The notes below the pieces were generated by a model. It worked only from the letters and a program-made list of their open reading frames with translations. It made no database searches and had not been told where the DNA came from. Source: Flavobacterium fluvii (lineage in GTDB: Bacteria; Bacteroidota; Bacteroidia; Flavobacteriales; Flavobacteriaceae). Taken from it: a stretch of 64,000 nucleotides of DNA. The stretch is taken from contig NZ_FQWB01000009.1 in assembly GCF_900129545.1 (NCBI RefSeq), forward strand, positions 51,669 through 115,668. The letters run 5' to 3'. A program made the position numbers and the translations under genes. Each line of letters begins with the position of its first letter. The first letter of the stretch is position 1. Below, piece after piece: positions 17,437 to 27,017 of the stretch.

Positions 17437-18079
17437 AGAAGGAGCTCAATCTATTTTACTAGGCACTGTTTTCACGGCTGTCGTACTTTTATTAACTGAC
17501 AAATTCATGGATCCCAATTGGATTCAAAAAGCAGTTCAAATAGCGGCATTTGTGCTATTGATTATCATTTTACAATTTTTCAGAAATCCAAAACGCAACT
17601 ATATTCTTGATGAAAACCAAATTTTATCTCCCGTGGATGGAAAAGTGGTTGTAATTGAAGAAGTATATGAAGGTGAATATTTTAAGGAAAAACGCATTCA
17701 AGTTTCTATTTTTATGTCGCCAATAAATGTTCACGTAACACGTTATGGACTTAGCGGTCTTGTGAAATTCAGCAAATACCATCCAGGAAAATTCTTGGTG
17801 GCTTGGCATCCAAAAGCAAGCGAGGAAAACGAAAGAACAACTATTGTTATCGAAAACAAAACTTTTGGAGAAATACTTTACCGTCAGATTGCAGGAGCTT
17901 TGGCAAGAAGAATTGTCAATTATGCCAAAGAAGGAACGCAGGTTGTTCAATGCGAAGATGCCGGTTTCATAAAATTTGGATCCAGAGTTGACGTATTTTT
18001 ACCTCTTGGAACGCCTATTAATGTTGTACTTAACCAAAAAGCAGTTGGTGGCAAAACCGTCATTGCAACAAAAGCTTAA
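17426..18079 (+). CDS. psd: Phosphatidylserine decarboxylase proenzyme
   Basis: Decarboxylates phosphatidylserine to phosphatidylethanolamine. It is the short form (217 aa): one N-terminal membrane helix pair (LGTVFTAVVLLLTDKFM, VQIAAFVLLIIILQFF), the SPVDGKVV motif, FMSPINVHVTRY, and the self-cleavage site GS in IKFGSRVDVFLP (about 187-198), where the pyruvoyl group forms. It directly follows cdsA, and its TAA overlaps the next ATG by one base. Confidence 0.95.
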   Translation: MFHKEGAQSILLGTVFTAVVLLLTDKFMDPNWIQKAVQIAAFVLLIIILQFFRNPKRNYILDENQILSPVDGKVVVIEEVYEGEYFKEKRIQVSIFMSPINVHVTRYGLSGLVKFSKYHPGKFLVAWHPKASEENERTTIVIENKTFGEILYRQIAGALARRIVNYAKEGTQVVQCEDAGFIKFGSRVDVFLPLGTPINVVLNQKAVGGKTVIATKA

Positions 18080-18348
18080 TGACAAAAAAAGATTTAGATA
18101 CACGATTTCAAGAAGCCGTAGCCATAGCTTCACAAATGACACAGGCATCCTTGCCCCAAGATGTCCAGCTACGACTGTATGCCTTTTACAAACAGGCAAC
18201 CTATGGAACGTTAAACTATAATCTTTCTGATAATTTTGATTTGAGAAATGCTTTCAAAACCAATGCCTGGATTCAAATCAGTCATTTAACTATTGAAGAA
18301 GCAAAAGAACAATACATAGAAATCATAAATTCCTTAATACAAAAATAA
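18079..18348 (+). CDS. Acyl-CoA-binding protein (ACBP)
   Basis: Binds medium- and long-chain acyl-CoA. At 89 residues it is a single ACBP domain: LDTRFQEAVAIASQMTQASL, LRLYAFYKQATYGTLN (the YKQAT acyl-CoA site) and AWIQISHLTIEEAKEQYI. ACBP is common in eukaryotes and patchy in bacteria. Translational coupling to psd (TAATG) ties it to phospholipid synthesis. Confidence 0.92.
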   Translation: MTKKDLDTRFQEAVAIASQMTQASLPQDVQLRLYAFYKQATYGTLNYNLSDNFDLRNAFKTNAWIQISHLTIEEAKEQYIEIINSLIQK

Positions 18349-18356
18349 TTGTCGTC

Positions 18357-19127
18357 ATGAAAAATGTTCGTGTTCTATTATTGAATTTACTCTTGGCAAC
18401 CATTTTACTTTCCTGCAACAAAAAGAAATATACCGAAGTTGTCGAAGTTCCCTTGCCTACTGCCCAAGAAAAAGTGACCATGGGAATGCCAGAAGATGTA
18501 AAATCGGATGAAGGTTCATTCCAACTGGAAAAACTACCCTATAATTACGATGCCTTGGCACCTGATATAGCAGCATTGACAATGGAAATGCACTACTCCA
18601 AACATTATTTGACGTACACCAACAACCTGAACAAAGCCATTGCAGGAACTCCATTGGAGAATCTAACGATTGAAGAAGTCCTGGCCAAACTTGACCCAAG
18701 TGTTCTCGAAATCAAGAATAATGCGGGTGGCTATTACAATCACTCCCTCTATTTTAAATGTATGGGAACAAAATCTGACGGACAACCCAAAGACACTTTG
18801 GCCGGTGCCATCACCAAAAATTTTGGTTCTTTCAACAATTTCACCTCTGCATTCAAAGCCGAAGCCACAAAACAATTTGGTTCTTCTTGGGTTTGGTTGA
18901 TTGTGGACAAATCTGGAAACCTCCAAATCACAAGTACCCAAAACCAAGACAATCCCTTAATGCGAAATGCTCTAGTTCCCGGAAAACCAATCCTGGCCTT
19001 GGATCTTTGGGAACACGCCTATTACTTGGATTATCAATACAAAAGAAAAAATTACGTGGATGCTTTTTTCAACGTAATCAATTGGAACAAGATAAGCGAG
19101 AATTACGAAGAAGCGCTGAAGAAGTAG
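18357..19127 (+). CDS. Superoxide dismutase (Fe/Mn), lipoprotein form
   Basis: A 256-residue protein: a lipoprotein signal with lipobox LLSC (Cys near 21), a linker of about 35 residues, then a full Fe/Mn SOD domain. Metal ligands are visible: His in MHYSKHYLTY, His in GGYYNHSLYF, and Asp and His in LALDLWEHAYYLDYQ. The C-terminus YKRKNYVDAFFNVINW is typical. The lipid anchor places it in the cell envelope rather than the cytoplasm. Fe versus Mn cannot be decided. It lies 8 nt after the ACBP gene. Confidence 0.93.
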   Translation: MKNVRVLLLNLLLATILLSCNKKKYTEVVEVPLPTAQEKVTMGMPEDVKSDEGSFQLEKLPYNYDALAPDIAALTMEMHYSKHYLTYTNNLNKAIAGTPLENLTIEEVLAKLDPSVLEIKNNAGGYYNHSLYFKCMGTKSDGQPKDTLAGAITKNFGSFNNFTSAFKAEATKQFGSSWVWLIVDKSGNLQITSTQNQDNPLMRNALVPGKPILALDLWEHAYYLDYQYKRKNYVDAFFNVINWNKISENYEEALKK

Positions 19128-19143
19128 TCGATTCAAATATATA

Positions 19144-19181
19144 AAAACAGGTGTAAAATCAAAATTACACCTGTTTTTTTA
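19144..19181 (+). terminator. Terminator of the phospholipid/SOD operon
   Basis: AAAACAGGTGTAA (19144-19156) pairs with TTACACCTGTTTT (19165-19177), followed by more Ts. Confidence 0.9.
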
Positions 19182-19262
19182 TACAATTTAAACAAACATC
19201 ACAAGACCAATCGAATACTTATAAATAAATCATAATATGGATTAAGGTTGTTTGGTTTTTCT

Positions 19263-19270
19263 TAAATTTG
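19263..19270 (+). promoter_or_regulatory. Candidate -7 element for the OstA-like gene
   Basis: TAAATTTG fits TAnnTTTG and lies 16 nt before the predicted TTG start. No well-spaced -33 TTTG was found. Confidence 0.4.
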
Positions 19271-19286
19271 GCAAAAAATAAATCCA

Positions 19287-20918
19287 TTGAAGAAGTTACT
19301 CCTTTTCATAAGTTGTTGTTTAACAATTCTACTCACGCAAAACCTTGTGGCACAAGCACCAAAAAAAATCTTGATAGAACATTCTGATTATTTTGATGTA
19401 AACCAAATCGAGGCTCCCGATGCTGCATTACTGACCGGAAATGTCCGTATTAATCACGACGGCGTAATCATGACCTGCAACAAAGCCTACTATTTTCAAA
19501 AGGAAAACTACATCAAGGCCTTTGGAGACGTGCAACTGGTTCAAGGCGACACTTTATATTTAAACAGTAAATATGCCGAATATAACGGCAACGTGAAACA
19601 AGCCTATGCCACGGGGGACGCCGTAATGCGCTCGCCAGAATCTACCTTGGTTACCGATACCATCAACTTTAACCGCAATACCCAAGAAGTTTATTACAAT
19701 TCGAATGGAACCATTACCAACCGAGACAACACGCTAAAAAGCAAGTCCGGAAAATATTATGTTGCCGAAAAAAAATTCCAATTCCTCACGGCAGTCACCA
19801 TCACGAATCCCAAATACGTAATCAAGTCCAATCATTTGGATTATTACAGCAATTCAGGGCATTCCTATCTTTTTGGCCCATCAACCATAACCAGTAAAAC
19901 CAATTATATTTACACCGAAAAAGGGTTTTATGACACCAAAAGAAACTTGGCCCATTTTCTTCGGAAATCCTACATCAAATACGATGATCGCTTGATAGAA
20001 GGCGACAGTTTGTATTATGACCGAAACCAGGAATTTGCCTCGGCAACGCGAAACGTAAAAATAACCGACTCCATCAATCGAGGTGTCGTCAAAGGTCATT
20101 ATGCCGAAGTTTACAAGAACAAGGATTCAATGTATGTAACCAAAAGAGCCGTGGCAATCAACTTTGTCGAAAACGATTCGGTCTATATCCACGGAAAAAA
20201 ACTGATGGTTACCGGCCCAGAAGGCGACCGAATTATTCGCGCTTTCAACAATGTGCGTTTCTTTAAAACCGACATGAGCGGCAAATGCGATTCGATACAT
20301 TCCAGTTCAAAAATAGCCTTGACAAAATTAATTGGAAATCCGATCCTCTGGAACGGGGAAAGCCAGATTACGGGCGACATAATGCACCTTATCGGCAACA
20401 AAACGACACAAAAACTCGATTCGCTCAAAGTCCTCAACAACACTTTTATCGTCTCCAAAGACACGCTTGGAACCGGTTTCAACCAAGTCAAGGGACAAAA
20501 TCTGTTCGGGAAATTTCTGGAGGGAAAACTCCACGATGTGGACATCATCAAAAATACCGAAGTTATTTATTACATGCGAAATGATGCCCAAGAACTCATT
20601 GGCATCAACAAAAACGTGAGCAGCAAAATCAACATTATTTTTGATAACAAAGAAATAGAAACCATCACTTTTTTCAAGCAAGTAGATGGCACGATTTATC
20701 CAGAAAAAGACCTGCCCGAACCCGATCGAAAACTACGTGGACTGGTCTGGCGTGGCGATGAAAAAATCAAATCGAAAGACGATATTTTTCCACCGGAAGA
20801 AAATATAGAAAACGACAAACTGGTCCAAGAAGGAAAAAAAGAAGCAGCCAAGGAAAATGTCCCAATGAAAATCCGGAAGGAAACCTTGAATTACGACAAA
20901 AAGAAGAAAAAGAAGTAA
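19287..20918 (+). CDS. OstA-like (LptA/LptD N-terminal-type) protein
   Basis: A 543-residue periplasmic protein of the OstA family, linked to LPS transport across the envelope. The start is TTG (KKLLLFISCCLTILLTQNLV then AQA), chosen because a good signal peptide follows at once and no ATG precedes it in frame. The body is a long run of short beta repeats (LLTGNVRINHDGVIMTCNKA, FGDVQLVQGDTLYLNSKYAE), as in the LptA beta-jellyroll. No barrel domain is present. The C-terminus is Lys-rich. Confidence 0.85.
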   Translation: MKKLLLFISCCLTILLTQNLVAQAPKKILIEHSDYFDVNQIEAPDAALLTGNVRINHDGVIMTCNKAYYFQKENYIKAFGDVQLVQGDTLYLNSKYAEYNGNVKQAYATGDAVMRSPESTLVTDTINFNRNTQEVYYNSNGTITNRDNTLKSKSGKYYVAEKKFQFLTAVTITNPKYVIKSNHLDYYSNSGHSYLFGPSTITSKTNYIYTEKGFYDTKRNLAHFLRKSYIKYDDRLIEGDSLYYDRNQEFASATRNVKITDSINRGVVKGHYAEVYKNKDSMYVTKRAVAINFVENDSVYIHGKKLMVTGPEGDRIIRAFNNVRFFKTDMSGKCDSIHSSSKIALTKLIGNPILWNGESQITGDIMHLIGNKTTQKLDSLKVLNNTFIVSKDTLGTGFNQVKGQNLFGKFLEGKLHDVDIIKNTEVIYYMRNDAQELIGINKNVSSKINIIFDNKEIETITFFKQVDGTIYPEKDLPEPDRKLRGLVWRGDEKIKSKDDIFPPEENIENDKLVQEGKKEAAKENVPMKIRKETLNYDKKKKKK

Positions 20919-21026
20919 TCAGTTCCCAGTATTCAGTCGCAGTTTTCAGATTGCAGATGTCATTACGTAGGATAGAGCAATCTCATAAAAAAAACTCCGT
21001 AAACTTTTCGGTTAAAAACATAAAAC

Positions 21027-22208
21027 GTGGACAACGATTTCATAAAATACCAAGCCCAAACTTCGCCCTATCCCTTGGGAATGGAGGTTTCACACGCCAA
21101 AGGGTCTTATATTTTCGATACCAACAACAAGAAATATTTGGATTTAGTGGCTGGCGTTTCGGCTTGCACACTTGGACACCAACCGCCAAGAGTCAATCAG
21201 GCGATAAAAGACCAATTGGACAAATATTCGCACGTGATGGTGTATGGCGAATATTCGCAAAGTCCAGCCGTGGAATATTGCAAATTGATGGCTTCGCTCC
21301 TACCCAAACCCTTGGACAAAACCTATTTGGTCAATTCCGGTACCGAAGCCATTGAAGGTGCTTTAAAACTAGCCCGAAGAACCACTGGAAGAAGCCAATT
21401 GATTTCTTGCCACAATGCCTATCATGGCAACACCATGGGGTCGATGAGCGTGATGGGATTTGAAGAACGCAAGCGAATCTTTCGTCCGTTGATCCCCGAT
21501 GTCGATTTCATCACCTTCAACAACGAAGCCGATTTAGAAAAAATAACCACCAAAACAGCCGGAATTATTCTCGAAACCATTCAAGGTGGTGCCGGTTTTA
21601 TTGAGCCTCACAACAATTTCCTGAAAAAAGTACGCGAGCGTTGCACCGAAGTGGGCGCGATGATGATTCTCGACGAAATCCAACCGGGTTTTGGGAGAAC
21701 GGGGAAACTTTTCGGATTCCAAAATTACGATGTCGTTCCCGATATTGTCGTTATGGGAAAAGGTATGGGAGGCGGAATGCCCGTGGGTGCTTTCACGGCT
21801 TCTTCGGAAATGATGGATTTGTTGAGCCACGATCCCAAACTGGGTCATATCACGACTTTTGGAGGCCATCCTGTCATTGCGGCAGCCTGCTTGGCAACTT
21901 TGCAGGAAATTACGGAAACAAAACTGATGGAAGAAACTTTGGAGAAAGAAAAGCTCTTCAAATCACTTTTGGTACATCCTTTGATAAAAGAAATTAGAGG
22001 ACGAGGATTAATGTTGGCGGCAATGACGGAAAGTGCCGAGATTACAAATGAAGTGATCCTGAAATGCCAAGACAAAGGACTGATTTTATTTTGGCTTTTA
22101 TTCGAGCCAAATGCCATCAGAATAACACCTCCATTAACCATTTCGGAAGATGAAATTCGGGAAGGTTGTGCGATACTAATTGAAGTGATGAATGAAATAA
22201 GGATTTAG
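21027..22208 (+). CDS. Class III aminotransferase (PLP-dependent)
   Basis: A 393-residue aminotransferase. Seen: YLDLVAGVSACTLGH; the PLP phosphate loop VNSGTEAIEGALKLARR; AYHGNTMGSMS; LDEIQPGFGRTGKLF with the conserved Asp; and the Schiff-base Lys in VVMGKGMGGGMPVGAF. The family covers acetylornithine, GABA and related transaminases, and the exact substrate is not clear. The start is GTG, with frame and homology supporting MDNDFIKYQ. It sits in a conserved run with the OstA-like, TPR and aroE genes. Confidence 0.88.
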   Translation: MDNDFIKYQAQTSPYPLGMEVSHAKGSYIFDTNNKKYLDLVAGVSACTLGHQPPRVNQAIKDQLDKYSHVMVYGEYSQSPAVEYCKLMASLLPKPLDKTYLVNSGTEAIEGALKLARRTTGRSQLISCHNAYHGNTMGSMSVMGFEERKRIFRPLIPDVDFITFNNEADLEKITTKTAGIILETIQGGAGFIEPHNNFLKKVRERCTEVGAMMILDEIQPGFGRTGKLFGFQNYDVVPDIVVMGKGMGGGMPVGAFTASSEMMDLLSHDPKLGHITTFGGHPVIAAACLATLQEITETKLMEETLEKEKLFKSLLVHPLIKEIRGRGLMLAAMTESAEITNEVILKCQDKGLILFWLLFEPNAIRITPPLTISEDEIREGCAILIEVMNEIRI

Positions 22209-22350
22209 ATTGCAGACTGATATTGTCAATGTTATTTGAAATTCCCATTAAAAAACTGTTAATTAAATTGTTCACAACAATTCCAACTTTTCCTCACATT
22301 AACAACAAGGTTGCCTAATTTTATTTTGGGCAAACTCAAAAAACAAAAGT

Positions 22351-23745
22351 ATGCAATTAAGCAACGAGGAAGAAGACTATAACCTATCCCTATCCAAATT
22401 TGAGTCGATGTTGAAAACCAACAAAGTGCTCTTTTTTGACTCCGAGGAATTCGAAGACATCATCCTTCATTATCTCGATATGGGGAAAGCCAATTTGGCT
22501 AAAAAAGCATTGAAACTAGCATTGGAACAACACCCAAGATCAACCGGACTAAAACTGGTTCAAGTTGAAATGCTAATCTATGACGACAAACTTGAAATAG
22601 CTGAAAAGCTGCTCAACGAATTGTATGCCATCGAACCCAACAACGAAGAAATCTACATCCAGAAAGCAAACATTTGTTCCAAAAGAGACCAACACGAAAA
22701 GGCGGTCGAATTGCTCAGAATTGCTTTGAAATTCACGGATGATTATGCCGATGTCTATAACTTGATTGGTATGGAATACCTGTTTATGGACAATCTCGAA
22801 ATGGCCAAAGAAAGCTTCATCAAATGTTTGGAAGAAGATTTCGAAGACCAATCAGCCTTGTACAACGTGGTGTATTGCTTCGAATTTTTGGATCAAAACC
22901 AAGAAGCCATCATCTATTTGAACCAATACATCGATAAAAATCCATACAGCGAAATCGCTTGGCATCAGCTGGGACGCCTGCATTATGGCGTGAAAGAATA
23001 CGAAAGTGCCATTCGTGCTTTTGATTATGCCACACTTATCGACGACGAATTCCTGGGGGCTTTCATGGAAAGAGCCAAGGCTTTGGAACGATTGAAAAAA
23101 TACGAAGAAGCCATTGTAAGCTACAATAGAACCATCGAATTAGACGATGCCACTTCTTATGCTTTGCTTCGAATTGGAAAATGTTATGAAAAATTGGGCA
23201 ACAAAGTCCAGGCTTTGAAATACTTCAACAAAACGGTTCATGAAGACCCGCTTTTGGACAAAGGCTGGATTGCCATTACCGATTTTTACGTTCGTCAAAA
23301 GAACTTCCAAAAGGCCTTGTTTTTTGTCAATAAAGCATTGGCCATCGACAATCAAAATCGCTTGTATTGGAAACGATACGCGACCATCAACAAACAAATG
23401 AACTTCTTTGAAGAAGCCGAATTTGGATACCGAAAAGCGGTGGAATTTGGCGATTACGCTTTAGACACTTGGTTGTTCTGGGTTGATATCCTGCAATTTT
23501 TGGGTGAATTCGATAGTGCCATTCAATCTTTGTTGCAAGCAACGGAATATTTTCCGGAAGAGAACGAAATCGAATATCGTTTGGCAGGATTGTATTTCAT
23601 AATTCAGGATACTACCAAAGCTAAGTTTCATTTGAGCAATGCTTTGCGTTTGAATTTTGACAATTACATCATTTTGGAAGATTTATTTCCCGTGGTTTGG
23701 ACTCGAAAAATGGTTCAAAACTACATTGCAAAACATAAAAAATAA
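22351..23745 (+). CDS. Tetratricopeptide-repeat protein
   Basis: A 464-residue soluble protein made almost wholly of TPR units from about residue 40 on, such as ALKLALEQHPRSTGLKLVQV, AVELLRIALKFTDDYADVYN, AIRAFDYATLIDDEFLGAFM and ALKYFNKTVHEDPLLDKGWI. There is no signal peptide, so it is a cytoplasmic scaffold. Its partners are unknown. It is conserved next to aroE in Flavobacteria. Confidence 0.85.
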   Translation: MQLSNEEEDYNLSLSKFESMLKTNKVLFFDSEEFEDIILHYLDMGKANLAKKALKLALEQHPRSTGLKLVQVEMLIYDDKLEIAEKLLNELYAIEPNNEEIYIQKANICSKRDQHEKAVELLRIALKFTDDYADVYNLIGMEYLFMDNLEMAKESFIKCLEEDFEDQSALYNVVYCFEFLDQNQEAIIYLNQYIDKNPYSEIAWHQLGRLHYGVKEYESAIRAFDYATLIDDEFLGAFMERAKALERLKKYEEAIVSYNRTIELDDATSYALLRIGKCYEKLGNKVQALKYFNKTVHEDPLLDKGWIAITDFYVRQKNFQKALFFVNKALAIDNQNRLYWKRYATINKQMNFFEEAEFGYRKAVEFGDYALDTWLFWVDILQFLGEFDSAIQSLLQATEYFPEENEIEYRLAGLYFIIQDTTKAKFHLSNALRLNFDNYIILEDLFPVVWTRKMVQNYIAKHKK

Positions 23746-23762
23746 AAATTAATATTTCCTAT

Positions 23763-23810
23763 AAATTTCACGAATTCACACTAATTAATTGGTGTAAATT
23801 CGTGAAATTT
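23763..23810. repeat. Intergenic palindrome before aroE
   Basis: Arms AAATTTCACGAATTCACAC (23763-23781) and GTGTAAATTCGTGAAATTT (23792-23810) pair with one mismatch around TAATTAATTG. Such CGTGAAATTT words are common between flavobacterial genes, so it is probably a dispersed repeat rather than a specific site. Related wording occurs at 32640-32720. Confidence 0.8.
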
Positions 23811-23835
23811 GTGTTTTAATAAACTACATACAAAA

Positions 23836-24585
23836 ATGCTGGATACAATAAGAAAACGCTTTGGTTTGTTGGGACGCAACATCGGTTATTCCTTTTCGAA
23901 AGGTTATTTTACAGAGAAATTCAACAACGAGAAATTAGAAGGTTGCACTTACGAGAATTTTGACATTCCAGAAATAACCGCCTTCCCCGAAATCATAAAA
24001 AACACGCCGGATCTAAAAGGAATGAACGTGACGATTCCATACAAAGAAGTCGTGATTCCATATTTGGATAAACTATCAAAAAAAGCAACGGAAATTGGCG
24101 CCGTTAACACCCTAAAATTCACCAAAAAAGGAAAATTGAAAGGCTACAACACGGACTATTATGGTTTCATGAAATCATTGGAACCCTTGTTGCAACCGCA
24201 TCACAAAAAAGCACTGATTCTGGGAACTGGCGGTGCTTCCAAAGGCGTGGCGTATGCCCTGAAAGAATTGGGGATTTTGTACACTTTTGTATCCAGGGAA
24301 GCCAAAGAAGGCATCATCGATTACGACAGCATCAATGCGACCACTTTTGACAATTACCAAATCATCATCAACTCCTCTCCAGTGGGAACAAGCCCAAATA
24401 CCGATGCTTTTCCGTTGATTCCCTACGAATACTTTACCGAAAAACACATTGCTTACGACCTGATTTACAATCCTGCGGAAACCCAATTCCTCAAAAAAGC
24501 GAAAGCAAGAGGAGCACAAACCAAAAACGGACAGGACATGCTTGTTTTTCAAGCAGATAAAGCTTGGAAGATTTGGAATAGGTAA
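23836..24585 (+). CDS. aroE: Shikimate dehydrogenase
   Basis: Reduces 3-dehydroshikimate to shikimate in the aromatic amino acid pathway. The ATG at 23836 (MLDTIRKRFGLLGRNIGYSF, 249 aa) is chosen; the frame is open further upstream but runs into the palindrome. Seen: the shikimate-binding SFS, the catalytic Lys in NVTIPYKEVV, GAVNTL, YNTDYYGF with the active-site Asp, and the NADP loop LGTGGASKGVAYAL. Confidence 0.93.
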   Translation: MLDTIRKRFGLLGRNIGYSFSKGYFTEKFNNEKLEGCTYENFDIPEITAFPEIIKNTPDLKGMNVTIPYKEVVIPYLDKLSKKATEIGAVNTLKFTKKGKLKGYNTDYYGFMKSLEPLLQPHHKKALILGTGGASKGVAYALKELGILYTFVSREAKEGIIDYDSINATTFDNYQIIINSSPVGTSPNTDAFPLIPYEYFTEKHIAYDLIYNPAETQFLKKAKARGAQTKNGQDMLVFQADKAWKIWNR

Positions 24586-24619
24586 GTAATTATTTTGGCC
24601 TTTCTGTAATAAAAATCCT

Positions 24620-24627
24620 TATATTTG
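24620..24627 (+). promoter_or_regulatory. Candidate promoter for the small barrel protein
   Basis: TATATTTG matches the -7 consensus, with TTTG 22 nt upstream (24594-24597). The ATG follows 39 nt later. Confidence 0.4.
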
Positions 24628-24666
24628 ATCAGACAGAAACTCTTCGAATAAAAAAATAAAAATTAA

Positions 24667-25257
24667 ATGAAAAACATTTTAGCAATCCTGTTTTTGGGAT
24701 TATTTTTTAATGCCAACGCCCAAGACATTAGCGTTGAAAAATCAATTTTTGGAATACAAACTGGATTTATGGGAATTTGGTTAAACAATGAAATCAAACT
24801 TACAAACAGTTTAGCTTTAAGAAGCGAAATTGGAATTGAAAATGACTTTTCAGTAGGAAGCCATTACGAGGGTGCCGGGTTTATTCTTCAACCGGTTTTA
24901 ACATTGGAACCCAGATATTACTATAATTTAAAAAAAAGAAATGCCAAAGGGAAAAACATATCCAACAATAGCGGAAATTATTTATCTCTAAAAACAAGTT
25001 ATCATCCAGATTGGTTTGTTATAAATTTAGATGAAAACACAACCAAAACTGCAGATTTAGCTATTGTTCCAACTTGGGGCATAAAACGCCAAATAGGCAA
25101 TCATTTCACTTACGAAACAGGATTAGGATTAGGTCTCAGAATAGTGTATTTGAAACCGAATTACCAGAATGGCAACATACAAAATGTAGACGATTCCCCC
25201 GAAAATCAACTTCAATATGTTCCTTATTTGAACTTAAGAATTGGGTATATTTTTTAG
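24667..25257 (+). CDS. Outer-membrane beta-barrel protein, 196 aa
   Basis: Signal peptide MKNILAILFLGLFFNANAQ, then alternating amphipathic strands (SIFGIQTGFMGIWLNNEIKL, NSLALRSEIGIE, FTYETGLGLGLRIVYL) ending LNLRIGYIF, with the C-terminal Phe typical of outer-membrane barrels. It resembles small eight-strand porin-like proteins of Bacteroidota. Function unknown. Confidence 0.7.
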   Translation: MKNILAILFLGLFFNANAQDISVEKSIFGIQTGFMGIWLNNEIKLTNSLALRSEIGIENDFSVGSHYEGAGFILQPVLTLEPRYYYNLKKRNAKGKNISNNSGNYLSLKTSYHPDWFVINLDENTTKTADLAIVPTWGIKRQIGNHFTYETGLGLGLRIVYLKPNYQNGNIQNVDDSPENQLQYVPYLNLRIGYIF

Positions 25258-25348
25258 TAAATAAACAAGTAAATGCATTCTTAACGATAACAACAAAATT
25301 GTGTTCCATCAGTTTTAGTCATCTCTTGATTTTTTAAAATATAAAAAT

Positions 25349-26806
25349 ATGTGTTCCAAAAAACTGACTTTCTTGTCATTGAGCGTTTTGCTTGTCTTTA
25401 GTTTCAATCTTTTTAGCCAAGTCACGCTTCCGAAAATTCTGGGACACAACATGGTGTTGCAACAACAGAAAGAAGTACCTGTTTGGGGAACTGCCAGTGC
25501 AGGCGAAAAAATATCGGTTTCTTTTGCCGGACAAACCAAAACAACCGTTGCCGACAAGTCCGGAAAATGGTCGGTAAAACTCCGCTCGATGAAAGCATCC
25601 TTCACACCACGCGAAATGACCATTAAAGGGACAAACATCATCGTGCTGAAAAACATATTGGTTGGTGAAGTCTGGCTTTGTTCAGGCCAATCGAACATGG
25701 AATATGCGATGCGAAAATACAGCAAATTCCAAACAGCGGTAAAGGGAAACAGACCGCCCGAAGATGACCTGAACACGGCAAACAATCCCAATATCCGCAT
25801 TTTTCTGGATCGTCGAAAATACATGGAACCCAGTCCGGAACACCTTGGTTGGGACGCGGCAATGGGACGACCTTTGGTTGATTTTTCGGCTGTGGGTTAT
25901 TATTTTGCGAAAGACTTGTATGCCAAATTACACGTGCCCATTGGAATGATTTCTGCGGCAGTGCCCGGCAGCAGGATTGAACCATGGATTCAAGCTTCCA
26001 AAATGGATGTGGCTCCTGTAATGAAAAACGGAAAAACACTGGACAAACTGAGTGCCGATGATGGCGGTTCCGGTAAATTTTACGACACGATGATACAGCC
26101 GCTAATTCCTTTTGCCTTGAAAGGAATGCTATGGTATCAGGGAGAATCCAATTGTTTCCTGAACGAAAACATCCGTTATGCCTACAAGTTAAAAACGCTG
26201 ATAGAAAGTTGGCGTACCGATTGGAATGACAAAAAAATGCCTTTTTATTTTGTCCAAATTGCGCCCTACAATTATTCTGCATCTAAGGATCGTCCTCTCA
26301 GCAATGAAAACCTTCCCGAATTCTGGGAAGCACAAAGGCTGGCCTTGCATTTAAAGAACACCAACACGATTGCCATTACCGATTTGGTCGACAGCATTGC
26401 CGATTTGCATCCGGGTTACAAATGGGAAGTGGGTCGTCGTTTGAGCCTAGTGGCCGCCAACAAGGCTTACGGACAAAAAAATGTCGTTTGTTCCGGCCCC
26501 ACATATCAAAAAATGAAAGTCGTAAACAATACCATCGAAGTCTCTTTTTCAAACACGGGAAGTGGTTTGGCAAGCCGTAATGGAAAACCGCTTAGCTGGT
26601 TTAGCATAGCGGGTGCTGATGGAAAATTCGTATCGGCAAAAGCGGAAATAATCGACAATAAGGTAATCGTTTCTGCTCCCGAAGTTCCACATCCTGTTTC
26701 GGTGCGTTTTGGTTGGAACGAAGCTGCCCAATCCAATTTCATCAACAAAGAAGGGCTACCCGCCGTTCCTTTCAGAAGCGATAATCCTTGGGATAAACTT
26801 TTTTAA
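25349..26806 (+). CDS. Sialate O-acetylesterase-like SGNH esterase
   Basis: A 485-residue exported enzyme (signal MCSKKLTFLSLSVLLVFSFN then LFSQ). It matches sialate O-acetylesterases: the GQSNMEYAM block with the catalytic Ser, MLWYQGESN, the conserved block around AITDLVDSIADLHPGYKWEV containing the catalytic Asp/His region, and N- and C-terminal beta domains. It removes acetyl groups from sugars such as acetylated sialic acid or xylan side chains; no linked glycosidase tells which. Confidence 0.85.
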   Translation: MCSKKLTFLSLSVLLVFSFNLFSQVTLPKILGHNMVLQQQKEVPVWGTASAGEKISVSFAGQTKTTVADKSGKWSVKLRSMKASFTPREMTIKGTNIIVLKNILVGEVWLCSGQSNMEYAMRKYSKFQTAVKGNRPPEDDLNTANNPNIRIFLDRRKYMEPSPEHLGWDAAMGRPLVDFSAVGYYFAKDLYAKLHVPIGMISAAVPGSRIEPWIQASKMDVAPVMKNGKTLDKLSADDGGSGKFYDTMIQPLIPFALKGMLWYQGESNCFLNENIRYAYKLKTLIESWRTDWNDKKMPFYFVQIAPYNYSASKDRPLSNENLPEFWEAQRLALHLKNTNTIAITDLVDSIADLHPGYKWEVGRRLSLVAANKAYGQKNVVCSGPTYQKMKVVNNTIEVSFSNTGSGLASRNGKPLSWFSIAGADGKFVSAKAEIIDNKVIVSAPEVPHPVSVRFGWNEAAQSNFINKEGLPAVPFRSDNPWDKLF

Positions 26807-26915
26807 TCCAACTACAGGATTTGTTTGTTTTTCAACAGAGAAAGTTTAGGTGATTTGAAACAAGTTCATTTTTAATTATTTGTAATAAAAATCGTCATCT
26901 TTGATAAATCACAAA

Positions 26916-26930
26916 CGCTACTCAGTAGCG
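26916..26930. repeat. Small palindrome left of the cassette-like genes
   Basis: CGCTACTCAGTAGCG is a perfect palindrome around a central C. It lies 55 nt before the first border motif of the cassette-like cluster. Confidence 0.6.
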
Positions 26931-26973
26931 AGAATCAACCTGATTTTGGGTATATAGTTGCTACTTTATAGCA

Positions 26974-26997
26974 AGTATATGCAAGTTAGCGGATACC
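26974..26997. repeat. Left border motif of cassette-like gene 1
   Basis: AGTATATGCAAGTTAGCGG then ATACC. Its reverse complement (GGTATCCGCTAAC, then ATATACT after TTGC) recurs with a 4-nt gap at 27681-27700, so gene 1 is enclosed in an imperfect inverted repeat with core GTTAGCGG / CCGCTAAC. Confidence 0.7.
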
Positions 26998-27017
26998 AGT
27001 TGAAAAACAAAGTATGT

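Noticed and set aside
23809..23835. Longer aroE start
   Set aside because: The extension uses a TTG within the intergenic palindrome and adds residues not expected for AroE.
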